NCBI GenBank assembly: GCA_902825875.1
Contig: CADECP010000007.1
Coordinates: forward strand, 124,001 to 188,000
Origin: an uncultured Acidobacteriota bacterium
GTDB taxonomy: Bacteria; Acidobacteriota; Blastocatellia; RBC074
Length of the DNA: 64,000 nt
Direction of reading: 5' to 3'
Shown here: one piece after another, positions 8,565 to 17,633 of the stretch
How positions within the stretch are numbered: the first letter of the stretch is position 1
How the letters are laid out: each line of letters opens with the position of its first letter
Notes under the pieces: generated by a model
What the model saw: the letters and a program-made list of their open reading frames with translations, nothing else
Told to the model about the DNA's origin: nothing
Databases searched by the model: none
Made by a program: the position numbers and the translations under genes

Positions 8565-8704
8565 ATGACTTAAAACTTTGGCAACACTTGGTTGATGTGG
8601 CTTCATCAGAGAAGCCGTTTTGCATACCCCCAATTCAAGAAGTAACAAACAAGGGTCTGAATGCTCAGGCTGGAGAAAATTTACGGAGGAGTGATTGTTT
8701 ATGA
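8561..8704 (+). CDS. Possible 47-residue peptide coupled to ATP-grasp 4 and phytase
   Basis: This short frame begins at the ATGA overlap with the ATP-grasp 4 stop. Its TGA overlaps the phytase ATG in the same way. The peptide starts [20 protein letters not shown] and ends [11 protein letters not shown] do not recognise it. Translational coupling on both sides is the argument for a real gene, but the ribosome binding site GGAGGAG of the phytase lies inside it and the length could be chance. If real it might be a regulatory leader, or a peptide substrate of a neighbouring ATP-grasp enzyme, but it lacks a known graspetide core. Confidence 0.3.
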   Translation: MNDLKLWQHLVDVASSEKPFCIPPIQEVTNKGLNAQAGENLRRSDCL

Positions 8705-10032
8705 ATGAACCTACAAAAAAGACCTTCGGCGGCAAACAATGGCTGCTGGTTGTGCTGGCTTTGTTTTTGGCTGTAGCTGTTGCTTCGGAAAAAGCTTCGG
8801 CAGGATTTCAGTTTTCGGACAGTTCCGACAAAAAATCCGAAAAGAAAAAGAAGGAAGAAAAGAAAAAATCGAAGTCTGACGACGATGACGACGATGACGA
8901 TGACGACGACGAACAGAAAGACAGAGAGAAAGAAGCCCGAAAAGCTGAAAAGGCTTTGAAGGAGGCCAATGAAAAAGCGGCCAAAGAATCGAAAAAGACT
9001 GATTCGAAAGCGTTGACCAAATCTTCTTCAAGACCCGCGAGCGCGCCTGCTCCGCCAGCCGGAGCCGCTTCAGTCGCAGGACTTGAAGCGGTTTACGCCA
9101 CTGTCGAAACCGAACCGGTTCCCAGCGGAGGCGATGCCGCAGACGATCCGGCCATCTGGATTCACCCCACAGACCCAACCTTAAGCACCATCATCGGCAC
9201 AAACAAACAGGGCGGTCTGGCCGTGTACGACCTGAGCGGCAAGCAGATTCAATATCTGGCCGACGGATTGATGGACAACGTGGATTTGCGCGAAGGCTTT
9301 ATGCTGGGCGGGCAGAAAGTCGCCATCGTCGCCGCCAGCAATCGCAAAGACAATTCCATCGCGCTGTACAAGGTGAATCCCGCGACGCGCCAACTGGAAA
9401 ACGTCGCCGCTCGTTCAATCAAACACACTGTGACGGCTTATGGCATGTGCCTGTTTCGCAGCGAAAAATCCGGCAAGGTGTTTTACTTCGCCACCAGCAA
9501 ATCCGGCGATGTCGAACAATGGGAATTGCTGGATGCAAACGGCAAGGTTGATGCGAAGAAAGTTCGCAATTTCAAAGTCGGTGGCGTGGTCGAAGGTTGC
9601 GTGACCGACGACCAGCTTGGGCATTTTTATGTCAGCGAAGAAGCCGTTGGCATCTGGAAATACGGCGCGGAACCGGAAACCGGAACGACTCGCACACAAG
9701 TGGCAAAAGTCGGCGACGGCAATTTGTTCGCCGATGTCGAAGGCTTGGCGATTGCTTATGGCGCAGATGGCAAAGGCTATTTGATGGTTTCCAGCCAGGG
9801 CAATTATTCGTACGTGGTTTATCGCCGCGAAGGCAACAACGAATTCGTCAAAAAATTCCGCATCGCCGACAGCGATCAAGTTGACGGCGCAGAAGAAACC
9901 GACGGCATTGATGTGACGACAGCCAATCTTGGCCCCGCGTTTCCCAATGGCGTGTTCGTCGTTCAGGACGGTTTCAACAATAACGGCAATCAGAATTTCA
10001 AACTTGTTCCGCTGCAACTAATCATCAAGTAG
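8701..10032 (+). CDS. Secreted beta-propeller phytase
   Basis: The protein has 443 residues from the ATG at 8701, which follows GGAGGAG. An N-terminal hydrophobic signal segment (about 14-33) is followed by a very charged linker (Lys/Glu, a run of 11 Asp, then Lys/Ala; about 40-110). The six-bladed phytase domain runs from about 125 to the end. Family motifs are [50 protein letters not shown] and [15 protein letters not shown]. The family removes phosphates from myo-inositol hexakisphosphate using calcium, outside the cytoplasm. Its place in an ATP-grasp cluster is unusual. The poly-Asp stretch may bind calcium or simply be a spacer. Confidence 0.92.
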   Translation: MNEPTKKTFGGKQWLLVVLALFLAVAVASEKASAGFQFSDSSDKKSEKKKKEEKKKSKSDDDDDDDDDDDEQKDREKEARKAEKALKEANEKAAKESKKTDSKALTKSSSRPASAPAPPAGAASVAGLEAVYATVETEPVPSGGDAADDPAIWIHPTDPTLSTIIGTNKQGGLAVYDLSGKQIQYLADGLMDNVDLREGFMLGGQKVAIVAASNRKDNSIALYKVNPATRQLENVAARSIKHTVTAYGMCLFRSEKSGKVFYFATSKSGDVEQWELLDANGKVDAKKVRNFKVGGVVEGCVTDDQLGHFYVSEEAVGIWKYGAEPETGTTRTQVAKVGDGNLFADVEGLAIAYGADGKGYLMVSSQGNYSYVVYRREGNNEFVKKFRIADSDQVDGAEETDGIDVTTANLGPAFPNGVFVVQDGFNNNGNQNFKLVPLQLIIK

Positions 10033-10043
10033 TACATAACTTT

Positions 10044-10115
10044 CCATCCACGAAGTCACACGAAGAAGCACGAAGAATTTTCTACTTCGTGATCCTTCGT
10101 GTTCTTCGTGGATGG
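10044..10115. repeat. Intergenic hairpin repeat, CACGAAG family
   Basis: Arms CCATCCACGAAGTCACACGA... and the near-complement ending TTCGTGGATGG form a hairpin of about 30 base pairs between the phytase gene and the FHA-pseudokinase-MFS gene. The same family forms the outer arms of the repeat at 421-570. Confidence 0.85.
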
Positions 10116-10131
10116 TTCAGGTGAAGCCTCA

Positions 10132-13100
10132 GTGAAACGCTGCCCTGCCTGCCAAAAAGAATTCACAGACGCTTATAAGTTCTGCGATCAAGACGGATCG
10201 GTTTTGGCCGACGTGTTGCCGGAATTGCAGGCGCGTCTGAAAATTCAACTCGCCGACGGCGGTTCGCGCGAACTGACGCTGCCCGCCAAACCGCTGGTCA
10301 TCGGCAAAGCTCCCGAATGCGACATCGTCATTCCCGACGGAGCCATCAGCCGTCGTCACGCCGAAATCGAAAACCGCAATGGCAAAGTTTTTCTCAAAGA
10401 CCTGAAAAGCCTGAACGGAACCAAAATCAACGACAGAAAAATCGGCGAACGGGAAACCGAACTGAAAGACGGCGACACGATCAGCGTGGGGAGAACCAAA
10501 CTCGTTTTCAGTTTGTCGCCGCTGGTAGAAGTTGAATCGCAGCCAACGGCGGAAGACGAAATCCCGCGCGTCACCACCATTGCCCAAACGCCGCCGCCAA
10601 TGCCTCCGCCGCCGCCGATTTTGACGGCTAAACCGGAATCTGAACCAACGCTTTTGTCCGCGCCGAGTTTGACCGATTCGCCAGCATTCACAGTTCGCCA
10701 AACCGGCGAACTGGAAATTGCCAGCCAAAAACCCGATGAAGGTTTGCTGGAAAAAGTGCAGCGATTGTCTCAACCGATTTTGTTGGATAGCCGGTACGAA
10801 TTGACGGCGCAAATGGCTCAGGACGAAAACGGCACGCTGTACCGCGCGCGCCGAACTGTGCTCGGCGATGAAGTCGCCGTTCGCATTTTGCGCCCGGAAC
10901 TGGTCAGCGATCACGTCGCCGTCGAACGATTTCGCCGCCAGGCTCAGGTCGCCGCGCACATCAAACATCCGAATTCGGTGCAGGTTTTCGATTTCGGCCA
11001 ATCGCCCGAAAACGCTTCGTACATTGTCGAAGAATTGTTATCCGGTTACACCTTGCGCGACTTGATTCACGAAGAGCGCGGGTTGAGCGTGACGCGCGTG
11101 GTTGGGTTGATGAACCAGATTTGCGGCGCAGTTCACGCGGCGCATTTGCACGGCATTGTTCTGCGCGGATTGAAACCGGAAACGATTTACATCGAACACG
11201 ATCAATCCGGCAAAGAAATCGTCAAAGTCGGCGGCTACGGTTTGGCCAAAGTTGACGAATTATTCCTGCGCGCCGCCGACGCCAAATCGTTGACCGGGCC
11301 GTTGGGAGTGTACGGTTCGCCACAATACACATCTCCGGAACAGTGGATGAATCGCCAACTGGATGCGCGTTCGGATGTGTATGCACTCGGCGTGATTTTG
11401 TTCGAGTTGCTGACCGGTTCGCCGCCGTTCACCGACAGATTCATCACACAGCATCTTTCTGCGCCCGTTCCAGACTTGAGCGAATTTGGCCGCAGCGATC
11501 TGGATGAAGCCGTCGCCGAAGTCGTCAGCCGCGCTCTGGCCAAAGAACCCGCCGACCGACAAGCCTCTGCGTTGTTGCTGGCCGAAGAATTGGAAGCAGC
11601 GGCGGGCGCTCGGCGCGGATTGTTTGCGCGATTGACTGGCGTGTTGCCGGTTGCGCCGATCATTGTTCCCCAATCTGCGGGCGTAGGGGAAACTTCGCTG
11701 CCTTCGGTGTTGCCGCGCGAAAAAGCCATCGGGCACGGAGCGTTCAACGCCGTCGTTATCGCCCTGATGGTCGAAGCGTTTTTGTCACGACTTTCCAGCG
11801 GAATGATAAAAACCGCCGTGCCGTTGTACGCGCTGCTGGTCTTCGGCATGAAAATCACTTCGGTGATGGGTCTGGTGCTGATTCAAAACATCGTGCCGTT
11901 GTTGATGCGCCCGATATTCGGTTCGCTGGCGGACAAATACGGCAAGAAAAAAGTCTTTTTGGTTTCGCTCACCATTCGCACACTGGTCAGCGTGCTGTAC
12001 GCGGTGGCGACGCTGCCGCTGTTGTTTGCCATCAGCTTGATTCGCGGCATTGCCGATTCCGCCAAAGGGCCTTCGGCTTCGGCAATGATCGCCGACAACA
12101 CCGATGAACATCACATCGCGCAGGCTTATTCGTGGTACACGACGACGAAATCCACTTCAGGCGGCATCGGTGAAGCGTTGGCCGCTTTCGTGCTGGTGAT
12201 TTTGTTGACCGTCTTCGCCGGATTCAGCCACGCCACGGTCAGCGTGGCCGTGCTCGACAAAGTCACACGCTCTGGCGCGAATGTCGAAGAAATCGTCAAA
12301 ACCGGTTCGGTGATTCAAATCGGCGCTCCGCTGCCCGGCAACGAAGCCGATCCGACGGCGCACAATGTTCTTCGCGTTGAACAGCGCAACATGAAACTCA
12401 GCCAGATTCCGATTGAAGACCTGCCCAAAGTGGTAGATCGCGAGCCTTTGCGAAAGGCATTGGTGACGATCTTTATCGCTTCGACGGTGTTGTCGCTGCT
12501 GTCGCTGTTGCTGGTCGCCGTCTTCATCAAGGAAAAAAAGAAGCAAAAGAAAGAGAAGAAAGACAAATCCGAAGCCGACGACGAACCGGCCTTTCAACCC
12601 GAACAACCAAACGTCTGGGCGTTTGCCTTGCTCGGCACTGCGTTGACTGCTCCGGCGTACATGGTGACGGGCGAGTTCTTCACGATTCTGGCCGTCAAAC
12701 TGGAAGTCACGCCCGCGGCTTTGGGCTGGATCAAACTGGTTTCCGAAACCGCTGTGCCGTTGTTGTTCGGACCATTTTTCGGATGGCTGGCGGATCGGAT
12801 CGGCGCGGGCAAAGTCATTGCCTTGCGTTCGCTGGCAAATCTGGCGACTTCGGTGTTGTTTTGGATTGTGCCATCGTTTGCCGGAACGGCTCTGCTGGGC
12901 GTGATGATGGGATTGGCGCGCGCGGTTGACGAAGTCGGCAAGGCTGCTTTCAAACCGACATGGGGAGCGATTGCGGCGAAAGTGTCCAGCTTCAACCTTT
13001 CAAAACGCAGCCGGACAATGGGCATTCTGGAAGGCGGCGTTGACGCTTCCGACCTGGCGTTTCCCGTCCTGGCCGGAGTCATGCTGCAATACCTGTCGCT

Positions 13101-13185
13101 GGGACCGTTAATGCTGGTGCGCGGGCTGCTGGCCATTGTCGCGGAAATTTACGGCTTCGTGTTGATGCGGAAATACAAAATCTGA
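10132..13185 (+). CDS. Zinc ribbon - FHA - pseudokinase - MFS transporter fusion
   Basis: The protein has 1017 residues. A three-cysteine ribbon (C4, C7, C18) is followed by an FHA domain at about 35-127 (IGK, SRRHA 73-77, SLNGT 93-97). A proline-rich linker leads to a Ser/Thr-kinase fold at about 222-490 and an MFS transporter from about 533. The kinase is almost certainly inactive: VAVK is VAVR (R251), HRD is LRG (G346), the Asn after KPE is Thr351, and DFG is GYG (G368). The transporter half is paralogous to the MFS protein at 6359. The start GTG (10132) avoids translating the hairpin repeat and has AGGTGA upstream; a GTG at 10099 is the alternative. Likely role: transport gated by phosphopeptide or nucleotide binding. 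Confidence 0.88.
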   Translation: MKRCPACQKEFTDAYKFCDQDGSVLADVLPELQARLKIQLADGGSRELTLPAKPLVIGKAPECDIVIPDGAISRRHAEIENRNGKVFLKDLKSLNGTKINDRKIGERETELKDGDTISVGRTKLVFSLSPLVEVESQPTAEDEIPRVTTIAQTPPPMPPPPPILTAKPESEPTLLSAPSLTDSPAFTVRQTGELEIASQKPDEGLLEKVQRLSQPILLDSRYELTAQMAQDENGTLYRARRTVLGDEVAVRILRPELVSDHVAVERFRRQAQVAAHIKHPNSVQVFDFGQSPENASYIVEELLSGYTLRDLIHEERGLSVTRVVGLMNQICGAVHAAHLHGIVLRGLKPETIYIEHDQSGKEIVKVGGYGLAKVDELFLRAADAKSLTGPLGVYGSPQYTSPEQWMNRQLDARSDVYALGVILFELLTGSPPFTDRFITQHLSAPVPDLSEFGRSDLDEAVAEVVSRALAKEPADRQASALLLAEELEAAAGARRGLFARLTGVLPVAPIIVPQSAGVGETSLPSVLPREKAIGHGAFNAVVIALMVEAFLSRLSSGMIKTAVPLYALLVFGMKITSVMGLVLIQNIVPLLMRPIFGSLADKYGKKKVFLVSLTIRTLVSVLYAVATLPLLFAISLIRGIADSAKGPSASAMIADNTDEHHIAQAYSWYTTTKSTSGGIGEALAAFVLVILLTVFAGFSHATVSVAVLDKVTRSGANVEEIVKTGSVIQIGAPLPGNEADPTAHNVLRVEQRNMKLSQIPIEDLPKVVDREPLRKALVTIFIASTVLSLLSLLLVAVFIKEKKKQKKEKKDKSEADDEPAFQPEQPNVWAFALLGTALTAPAYMVTGEFFTILAVKLEVTPAALGWIKLVSETAVPLLFGPFFGWLADRIGAGKVIALRSLANLATSVLFWIVPSFAGTALLGVMMGLARAVDEVGKAAFKPTWGAIAAKVSSFNLSKRSRTMGILEGGVDASDLAFPVLAGVMLQYLSLGPLMLVRGLLAIVAEIYGFVLMRKYKI

Positions 13186-13226
13186 TTGTTTGCCGATAAC
13201 CGAACATTTTTCCACATAACATCATT

Positions 13227-14327
13227 ATGACCTCTAAAACTGACCAAGTACGATTGGGATGGAGATTTGCAATCTTCTGGATGGTGATTGCCTTGACCGG
13301 TTGTAACCAATCGCAACCTCACTCCACGCATCACACTGCAACTCCATCTTCGGATTCCACCGCAAACCAGGCAGGATTTTCCGCCCCGGGAGTCAACAAA
13401 ACGCCTGCACCAGGCGCAGCTCCGGCGGGAATGATCTGGATTCCGGGAGGAACGTTTCGCATGGGCTGCGACACTTGCGACATGTCAGACGCTGAGCCGG
13501 TTCATCTGGTGACGGTGGACGGATACTGGATTGACGAAACTCCGGTGACGAACCAACAGTTCGCCGAATTCGTCAAAGCCACCAAATATCTGACCGTTGC
13601 CGAACTCAAACCCAAAGCCGAAGATTATCCTGGAGCCAAGCCCGAAATGCTGGTCGCCGGTTCGGTGTGCTTTGCTCCGCCGGACGAGCCGGTATCGTTG
13701 GAAAATCCGTACATCTGGTGGAAATACCAGCCCGGCGCGAATTGGCAACATCCCGAAGGTCCGGGCAGCGATTTGAAAGGCCGCGAAGATTATCCGGTCG
13801 TTCACATCGCCTGGACGGATGCTGTGGCCTACGCCAAATGGGCTGGCAAACGATTGCCGACCGAAGCCGAATTTGAATTCGCCGCTCGCGGAGGAATGGA
13901 CGGCAAGATGTTCGCATGGGGAAATGAATTGAAACCCGGCGGCAAATGGGCGGCCAACATTTATCAAGGCCGCTTCCCAAACGAAAACAAAGCCGAAGAC
14001 GGATACCGCCTGACTTCGCCTGTGAAGGCGTTTCCAGCGAACGCCTTTGGTTTGTACGACGTGGGCGGCAATGTCTGGCAATGGTGTTCGGATTGGTATC
14101 GCCCGGATTATTTTGAAAGGCTGGCGGCAGGCGGAACGGCGCGCAATCCGCAAGGGCCGTCGGACAGCATTGATCCGCAGGAACCCGGAATTCCCAAGCG
14201 CGTTCTGAAAAGCGGTTCGTTTATGTGCAGCGATCAGTATTGCGCGCGTTATCACGTCGGCAGCCGCGGCAAAGGCGCAATGGACAGCGGCGGCGCTCAC
14301 ATCGGTTTTCGTTGCGCGAAATCTTAA
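13227..14327 (+). CDS. Formylglycine-generating enzyme (SUMF1 family), lipoprotein
   Basis: The protein has 366 residues. The N-terminus is a lipoprotein signal with lipobox LTGC (C26). The SUMF1 domain spans about 68-366: IPGGTFRMGCD, VDGYWIDETPVTNQQFAEFV, RLPTEAEFEFAARGG, GNVWQWCSDWY and GFRCA. The two active-site cysteines of true formylglycine-generating enzymes appear present (C334 and C339 in SFMCSDQYCARY). So it may convert a cysteine of a sulfatase-type target to formylglycine, probably outside the cytoplasm. No sulfatase gene is visible in the window. No clear ribosome binding site precedes the ATG. Many SUMF1-domain proteins have other roles, so the substrate is open. Confidence 0.85.
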   Translation: MTSKTDQVRLGWRFAIFWMVIALTGCNQSQPHSTHHTATPSSDSTANQAGFSAPGVNKTPAPGAAPAGMIWIPGGTFRMGCDTCDMSDAEPVHLVTVDGYWIDETPVTNQQFAEFVKATKYLTVAELKPKAEDYPGAKPEMLVAGSVCFAPPDEPVSLENPYIWWKYQPGANWQHPEGPGSDLKGREDYPVVHIAWTDAVAYAKWAGKRLPTEAEFEFAARGGMDGKMFAWGNELKPGGKWAANIYQGRFPNENKAEDGYRLTSPVKAFPANAFGLYDVGGNVWQWCSDWYRPDYFERLAAGGTARNPQGPSDSIDPQEPGIPKRVLKSGSFMCSDQYCARYHVGSRGKGAMDSGGAHIGFRCAKS

Positions 14328-14335
14328 GCTGGAGC

Positions 14336-14381
14336 GCGGACGTTCCCGTCCGCAAGCTGGTCCGCGGACGTTCCCGTCCGC
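14336..14381. repeat. Two copies of a GCGGACG...CGTCCGC palindrome
   Basis: The 18-base palindrome GCGGACGTTCCCGTCCGC occurs at 14336-14353 and 14364-14381. Each copy can form a 7-bp hairpin with a TTCC loop. It sits between the formylglycine-enzyme gene and the DUF1905-like gene. Confidence 0.85.
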
Positions 14382-14400
14382 CCGTCATAATGGAGAAACT

Positions 14401-14703
14401 ATGGCAACTCGAAAAACCAACCCCAAAGAAAGCTCGCTCGGTCTGATGGCCAAGTTACAACGTAAAGACCCCAAACTGCCGCGCTTCATCGTCGTGCCGA
14501 GCATGTTGGTCAGCGATTGGGGCGTGGAAAACAACGTCACCATCGTCGGCGAATTGAACGGCGTTGATTTGGGACGCCGTTCGCTGAAACGCTGGGACGC
14601 CGACCGCTGGTTCATTCAAGTGCCGGAGCCGGTCTGCAAAAAAGCTAACGTGGACACTGGCGATATGGTCACGGTGACGATGCTGATTGCCGCTGCCGAA
14701 TAG
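14401..14703 (+). CDS. DUF1905-like protein
   Basis: The protein has 100 residues and is soluble. The pattern AKLQRKDPKLPRFIVVP, VTIVGELNGVDLGRRSL, WFIQVPEPVCKKANVDTGDMVTVTM matches my recollection of DUF1905, a small beta-barrel domain often joined to YdeI/OmpD-associated domains. Here it stands alone. ATG follows GGAG. No enzymatic residues can be pointed to and the function is unknown. Confidence 0.6.
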   Translation: MATRKTNPKESSLGLMAKLQRKDPKLPRFIVVPSMLVSDWGVENNVTIVGELNGVDLGRRSLKRWDADRWFIQVPEPVCKKANVDTGDMVTVTMLIAAAE

Positions 14704-15119
14704 CGAAAACTGCCAGTCACCAACGAAGTTCAGCAAACGAACTCAATAAGAAATCGGTGTTGAGGCTGATGCCAGGACACTTTTCGTTATCAATCATCAG
14801 ACAGGAAAATGTAGGAAAGGAAAATCAGAATTTTTATCTTCCTTTCCCACATTTTCCTGTCTGATGACCCAATTGGTTTTTGCCATCATTGGTTTTCAAA
14901 CGTCTCAAACAAAATGTGTCCAGACATCAGGTGTAGAGGTCAAAGAGTGTTTTGCTCATTTGCCAACTTTGGCTCAAGACTTTTCTCTGCGTAACGAGAG
15001 ATTGTAAATCCTGTCGAAAAATTTCTGTCTGAACCAATCGCTCAGCCTGGACGTAAGCTCCAACGCCGAACTCATCGGCATTCAACAAAGCATCCAATCA
15101 AACAGGGGAGGGAAGTGAA
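14704..15119. other. Gene-free spacer with nested hairpins
   Basis: Apart from the hairpin at 14794-14867, the 416-base spacer has a weaker outer pair of arms (near 14766-14785 and 14910-14930, GATGCCAGGACACTTTT / AAAATGTGTCCAGACATC). It also has a fragment TAAATCCTGTCGAAAAATT near 15005 that matches the right arm of the CAGGAT repeat family. I see no open frame worth calling. Confidence 0.6.
14794..14867. repeat. Long inverted repeat, TCATCAGACAGGAAAATGT family
   Basis: Left arm 14794-14828 and right arm 14836-14867 are complementary over about 30 bases with very few mismatches. They would fold into a long hairpin with a loop of about 8 bases. It lies within a larger, weaker inverted repeat. 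Confidence 0.85.
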
Positions 15120-16103
15120 ATGGCCAACAACATCTTCGATCAATTGCGCGACGCGGCGAAGCGCACAGCGCAGGAACTGGACGACAAATTCGATCTGAAA
15201 AATAAATTCGAGCAGGGCGTCAACACTGCCGGAGAAGTCGCGCGCAAAACGACAGATTCGTTGGGGCAGGTTGCGACTCAGGCCGCGACCTCCGCGCGTG
15301 AACAGTTCGGCAAACTCGATGACGAATTCAAAGTCACAGACAATCTGCGAGACGTGGCGGCAAAAGCTGAAGACTCCATCAAGCAAGGCGCAACGGTCGC
15401 TCAGGCCGGAGCCGAGCAGTTTTCTAAAAACGCCGAAGAAGTCGTCAGCGATGTTTTCGGTTCCGCCAAGACTTATTACCAACGCGCCGAACAGGCTTAC
15501 AACACGGGAACCGCCGGAGCGCGTATGACCGAAGCGGCGTTCAGCGGTTATGAAAAGGCTCGCGTCTGGATCAAAGAAAATCCAGGCAAAACTGCTGTTG
15601 TCACGTTTTCGATGATTGCCGGAACTCGGATTGGTTCGGCGTTGCCGGAACTCGGCGCGACCATTTTGGGTGCAGGCGGGGCAGGGAATTGGTTTTTCAA
15701 CAGTGCGATGCCAATCGTCGGCATTCGCAAGTTGACCGAAAAATACAACGATTATTTGAAAGAACAGGAACGTTTGCTGGCCGAAGGCAAACTCGACGAA
15801 GCCGAACGCGAGCGCATAGAGTTCCAGCGCAACCTGACCAAATACGTCGGAGCGCCTTTGCTTGGAACGTTCAGCGTGGCGGCGGGAGCTTCGATGATTG
15901 GCGCGGCTTTTTCCGGCGCGACGGTGACAGGCTTTCCAGTCAGTTTGATTTTGGGAGGCAATCCGCTGCTCAACGGCATCTGGTTTTTCGCCAACGGCGT
16001 GGTGTGCATCAGCGAAGGCTACAAGTTCTTTATGATCGCGCTGGCTGACCAGGAAGAAGTTGAAAAGGTCGTCCGCGAGATCAAAGGCTTGTTGCCGGCT
16101 TGA
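15120..16103 (+). CDS. Membrane protein with amphipathic N-terminal helices
   Basis: The protein has 327 residues and I do not recognise a family. The first 130 residues are Ala/Lys/Glu/Gln-rich and predicted helical, similar in style to LEA or apolipoprotein-like repeats (AKRTAQELDDKF, GEVARKTTDSLGQVATQAATSA). From about 160 there are Gly/Ala-rich hydrophobic segments (GTRIGSALPELGATILGAGGAG, LLGTFSVAAGASMIGAAFSGA, GIWFFANGVVCISEG), probably membrane helices. It has a strong ribosome binding site (GGGAGGGAAGTGAA) and a terminator directly downstream, so it is likely a single-gene unit with good expression. Confidence 0.7.
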   Translation: MANNIFDQLRDAAKRTAQELDDKFDLKNKFEQGVNTAGEVARKTTDSLGQVATQAATSAREQFGKLDDEFKVTDNLRDVAAKAEDSIKQGATVAQAGAEQFSKNAEEVVSDVFGSAKTYYQRAEQAYNTGTAGARMTEAAFSGYEKARVWIKENPGKTAVVTFSMIAGTRIGSALPELGATILGAGGAGNWFFNSAMPIVGIRKLTEKYNDYLKEQERLLAEGKLDEAERERIEFQRNLTKYVGAPLLGTFSVAAGASMIGAAFSGATVTGFPVSLILGGNPLLNGIWFFANGVVCISEGYKFFMIALADQEEVEKVVREIKGLLPA

Positions 16104-16120
16104 GGCAACGACGAAGATTG

Positions 16121-16153
16121 AGTAAGGCGAGCTGCCAGCTTGCCTTACTTTTT
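16121..16153 (+). terminator. Rho-independent terminator
   Basis: AGTAAGGCGAGCT and AGCTTGCCTTACT pair around a GCC loop and are followed by a T run. It ends the gene at 15120-16103. Confidence 0.85.
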
Positions 16154-16227
16154 GCCCAAGTCCGCAAAAACTCTCAGCCCAACCGTTCAGCTTTCGCCGA
16201 CGCAGTGACCGCTGCCCAAACCTCTGG

Positions 16228-16257
16228 TTGACGGTCGCACAAAGCGGCGGCTACACT
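16228..16257 (+). promoter_or_regulatory. Candidate promoter of the M16-menG pair
   Basis: TTGACG (16228-16233) and TACACT (16252-16257) are separated by 18 bases, about 40 bases upstream of the ATG of the M16 gene. Confidence 0.55.
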
Positions 16258-16298
16258 TTTCGTCCAACGGAATTCAAAACCATTCGAGACAAACCACT

Positions 16299-17633
16299 AT
16301 GCGATTATCAAAGCTGTTCACGTTACTTTTGTGCTGTGCCTTGTTTCCTGTCGGCGCGTTGGCGCAGAAAAAAGACAAATCGAATCCGGCTGTGCCCGAA
16401 GCCGCGCCGATCACTCCTTACAGCAACGTTCGGCGCGACAATCTGCTCAACGGATTGCAGATCGTTACGCTCGACCGGCAAAGCGATTCGCTGGTCAAAT
16501 GCGATCTGATTATTCGCGGCGGAGCGATGTTCGATCTGGCGGGCAAGTCCGGGCTGGCGGCATTGACGCTGGAATCGTTGATGATCGTCAATCCGCGTAT
16601 CAAAGAAGAGTTGGAATCGCTGAACGCGAAAGCGACTTGGGGAGTGACTTCAGACACCACCTGGCTTCATCTGGAATCGCCAACCAACAACTTCGGCCCA
16701 GCGATGGAGATCGTCGCTCGATTGTTAGTGGTCGAAAACGTTCGTCCCGAAGCGTTCAAAACCGCGTTGGATGCCCAAATTGCCAGCGTCAAAGCGGTCA
16801 AACCGACCGTCGCCGAACAAGCCGACGCAGCGTTTTTGAAAGCCGTATACGGCGATCATCCTTACGGCAACAGCTCGCTTGGCGATGAAAAAACTCTGGC
16901 CGGAATAAAACAGGGCGATGTGTACGATTTCTTTCGGCGGTTTTACATCGCCAACAATGCTTCGGCTGTGGTGGTGGGCAACATCGCGCACGAACGAGTG
17001 ATGCAGGTTTTCAAAGTCCTGTTCGGCGGTTGGGTCAAAGGGCAAATTGTTCCGGCGACTTTTCGCCAGCCGCTGCAAACCGCTCAGTTGCGCGTGGTCA
17101 AAGTCGAAATTCCTGAAGCTGGCAATGTCGAATTGCGTGGAGGATTGATCGGCGTCAAACACACCGACGCGGATTACCTGACGACTGAAATCATCGCTCG
17201 CGTTGTGGCCAATCGGCTGAAAAGCGCTCCCGGTTCGGCGAATTTATCCGTCAAATCAGCGCAAAGAATTTTGGCCGGGCCATTTTTCTACTCGGCTTCG
17301 GTGGCAGCGGACAAAGCGCCGGAGCTTTCGCGCCGTGCAACAGATGCCTTCACATCGCTGGTTGGCGCTACGATTTCGGCCAGCGAACTTGCCGAAGCGA
17401 AGTCGGTTCTGGCAAACGATCTGGCCGCGCGTCCGATTGAACACAACCTGCGCGACATTGAAATGTTTTTGTTGCCGCGAAACCTGCCGATTGAAATCGG
17501 CAAAAAGATCGAAGCCATTTCTGCTGCCGATTTGCAGCGCGTCGCCAAACGATTGCTCGACGCCAACGCGCTGACTGTCGTCGTCGTCGGCAAAGTCAAC
17601 GAAGCTTTTAACTCTGGCAAAACCGGCCTGTGA
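16299..17633 (+). CDS. Non-catalytic M16 peptidase-like protein, exported
   Basis: The protein has 444 residues. A signal peptide (about 1-22, ending GALAQ) is followed by an M16 domain pair: NGLQIVTLDRQSDSLVKCDLIIRGGAMFD, then HPYGNSSLGDEKTLAGIKQGDVYDFFRRFY and SAVVVGNI. The zinc motif HxxEH normally found after GLAH is missing: the segment reads GLAALTLESLM (85-95). The protein is therefore probably not a peptidase but the structural partner type of M16, like the inactive subunit of M16B pairs. No active M16 gene is visible nearby. Its stop overlaps the GTG of the menG gene. Confidence 0.85.
   Translation: MRLSKLFTLLLCCALFPVGALAQKKDKSNPAVPEAAPITPYSNVRRDNLLNGLQIVTLDRQSDSLVKCDLIIRGGAMFDLAGKSGLAALTLESLMIVNPRIKEELESLNAKATWGVTSDTTWLHLESPTNNFGPAMEIVARLLVVENVRPEAFKTALDAQIASVKAVKPTVAEQADAAFLKAVYGDHPYGNSSLGDEKTLAGIKQGDVYDFFRRFYIANNASAVVVGNIAHERVMQVFKVLFGGWVKGQIVPATFRQPLQTAQLRVVKVEIPEAGNVELRGGLIGVKHTDADYLTTEIIARVVANRLKSAPGSANLSVKSAQRILAGPFFYSASVAADKAPELSRRATDAFTSLVGATISASELAEAKSVLANDLAARPIEHNLRDIEMFLLPRNLPIEIGKKIEAISAADLQRVAKRLLDANALTVVVVGKVNEAFNSGKTGL

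Noticed and set aside
8561..8704. Graspetide (microviridin-type) precursor identity for the short ORF
   Set aside because: No PFFARFL-type leader, no TxxxxEExD-type core and no clear acidic/hydroxyl pairing; only position speaks for it, so it is listed as a low-confidence ORF.
10099..10131. Upstream GTG start for the FHA-pseudokinase-MFS gene
   Set aside because: It lies in the right arm of the hairpin repeat and has no ribosome binding site; the GTG at 10132 has AGGTGA and gives the same N-terminal spacing as the TonB ribbon protein.
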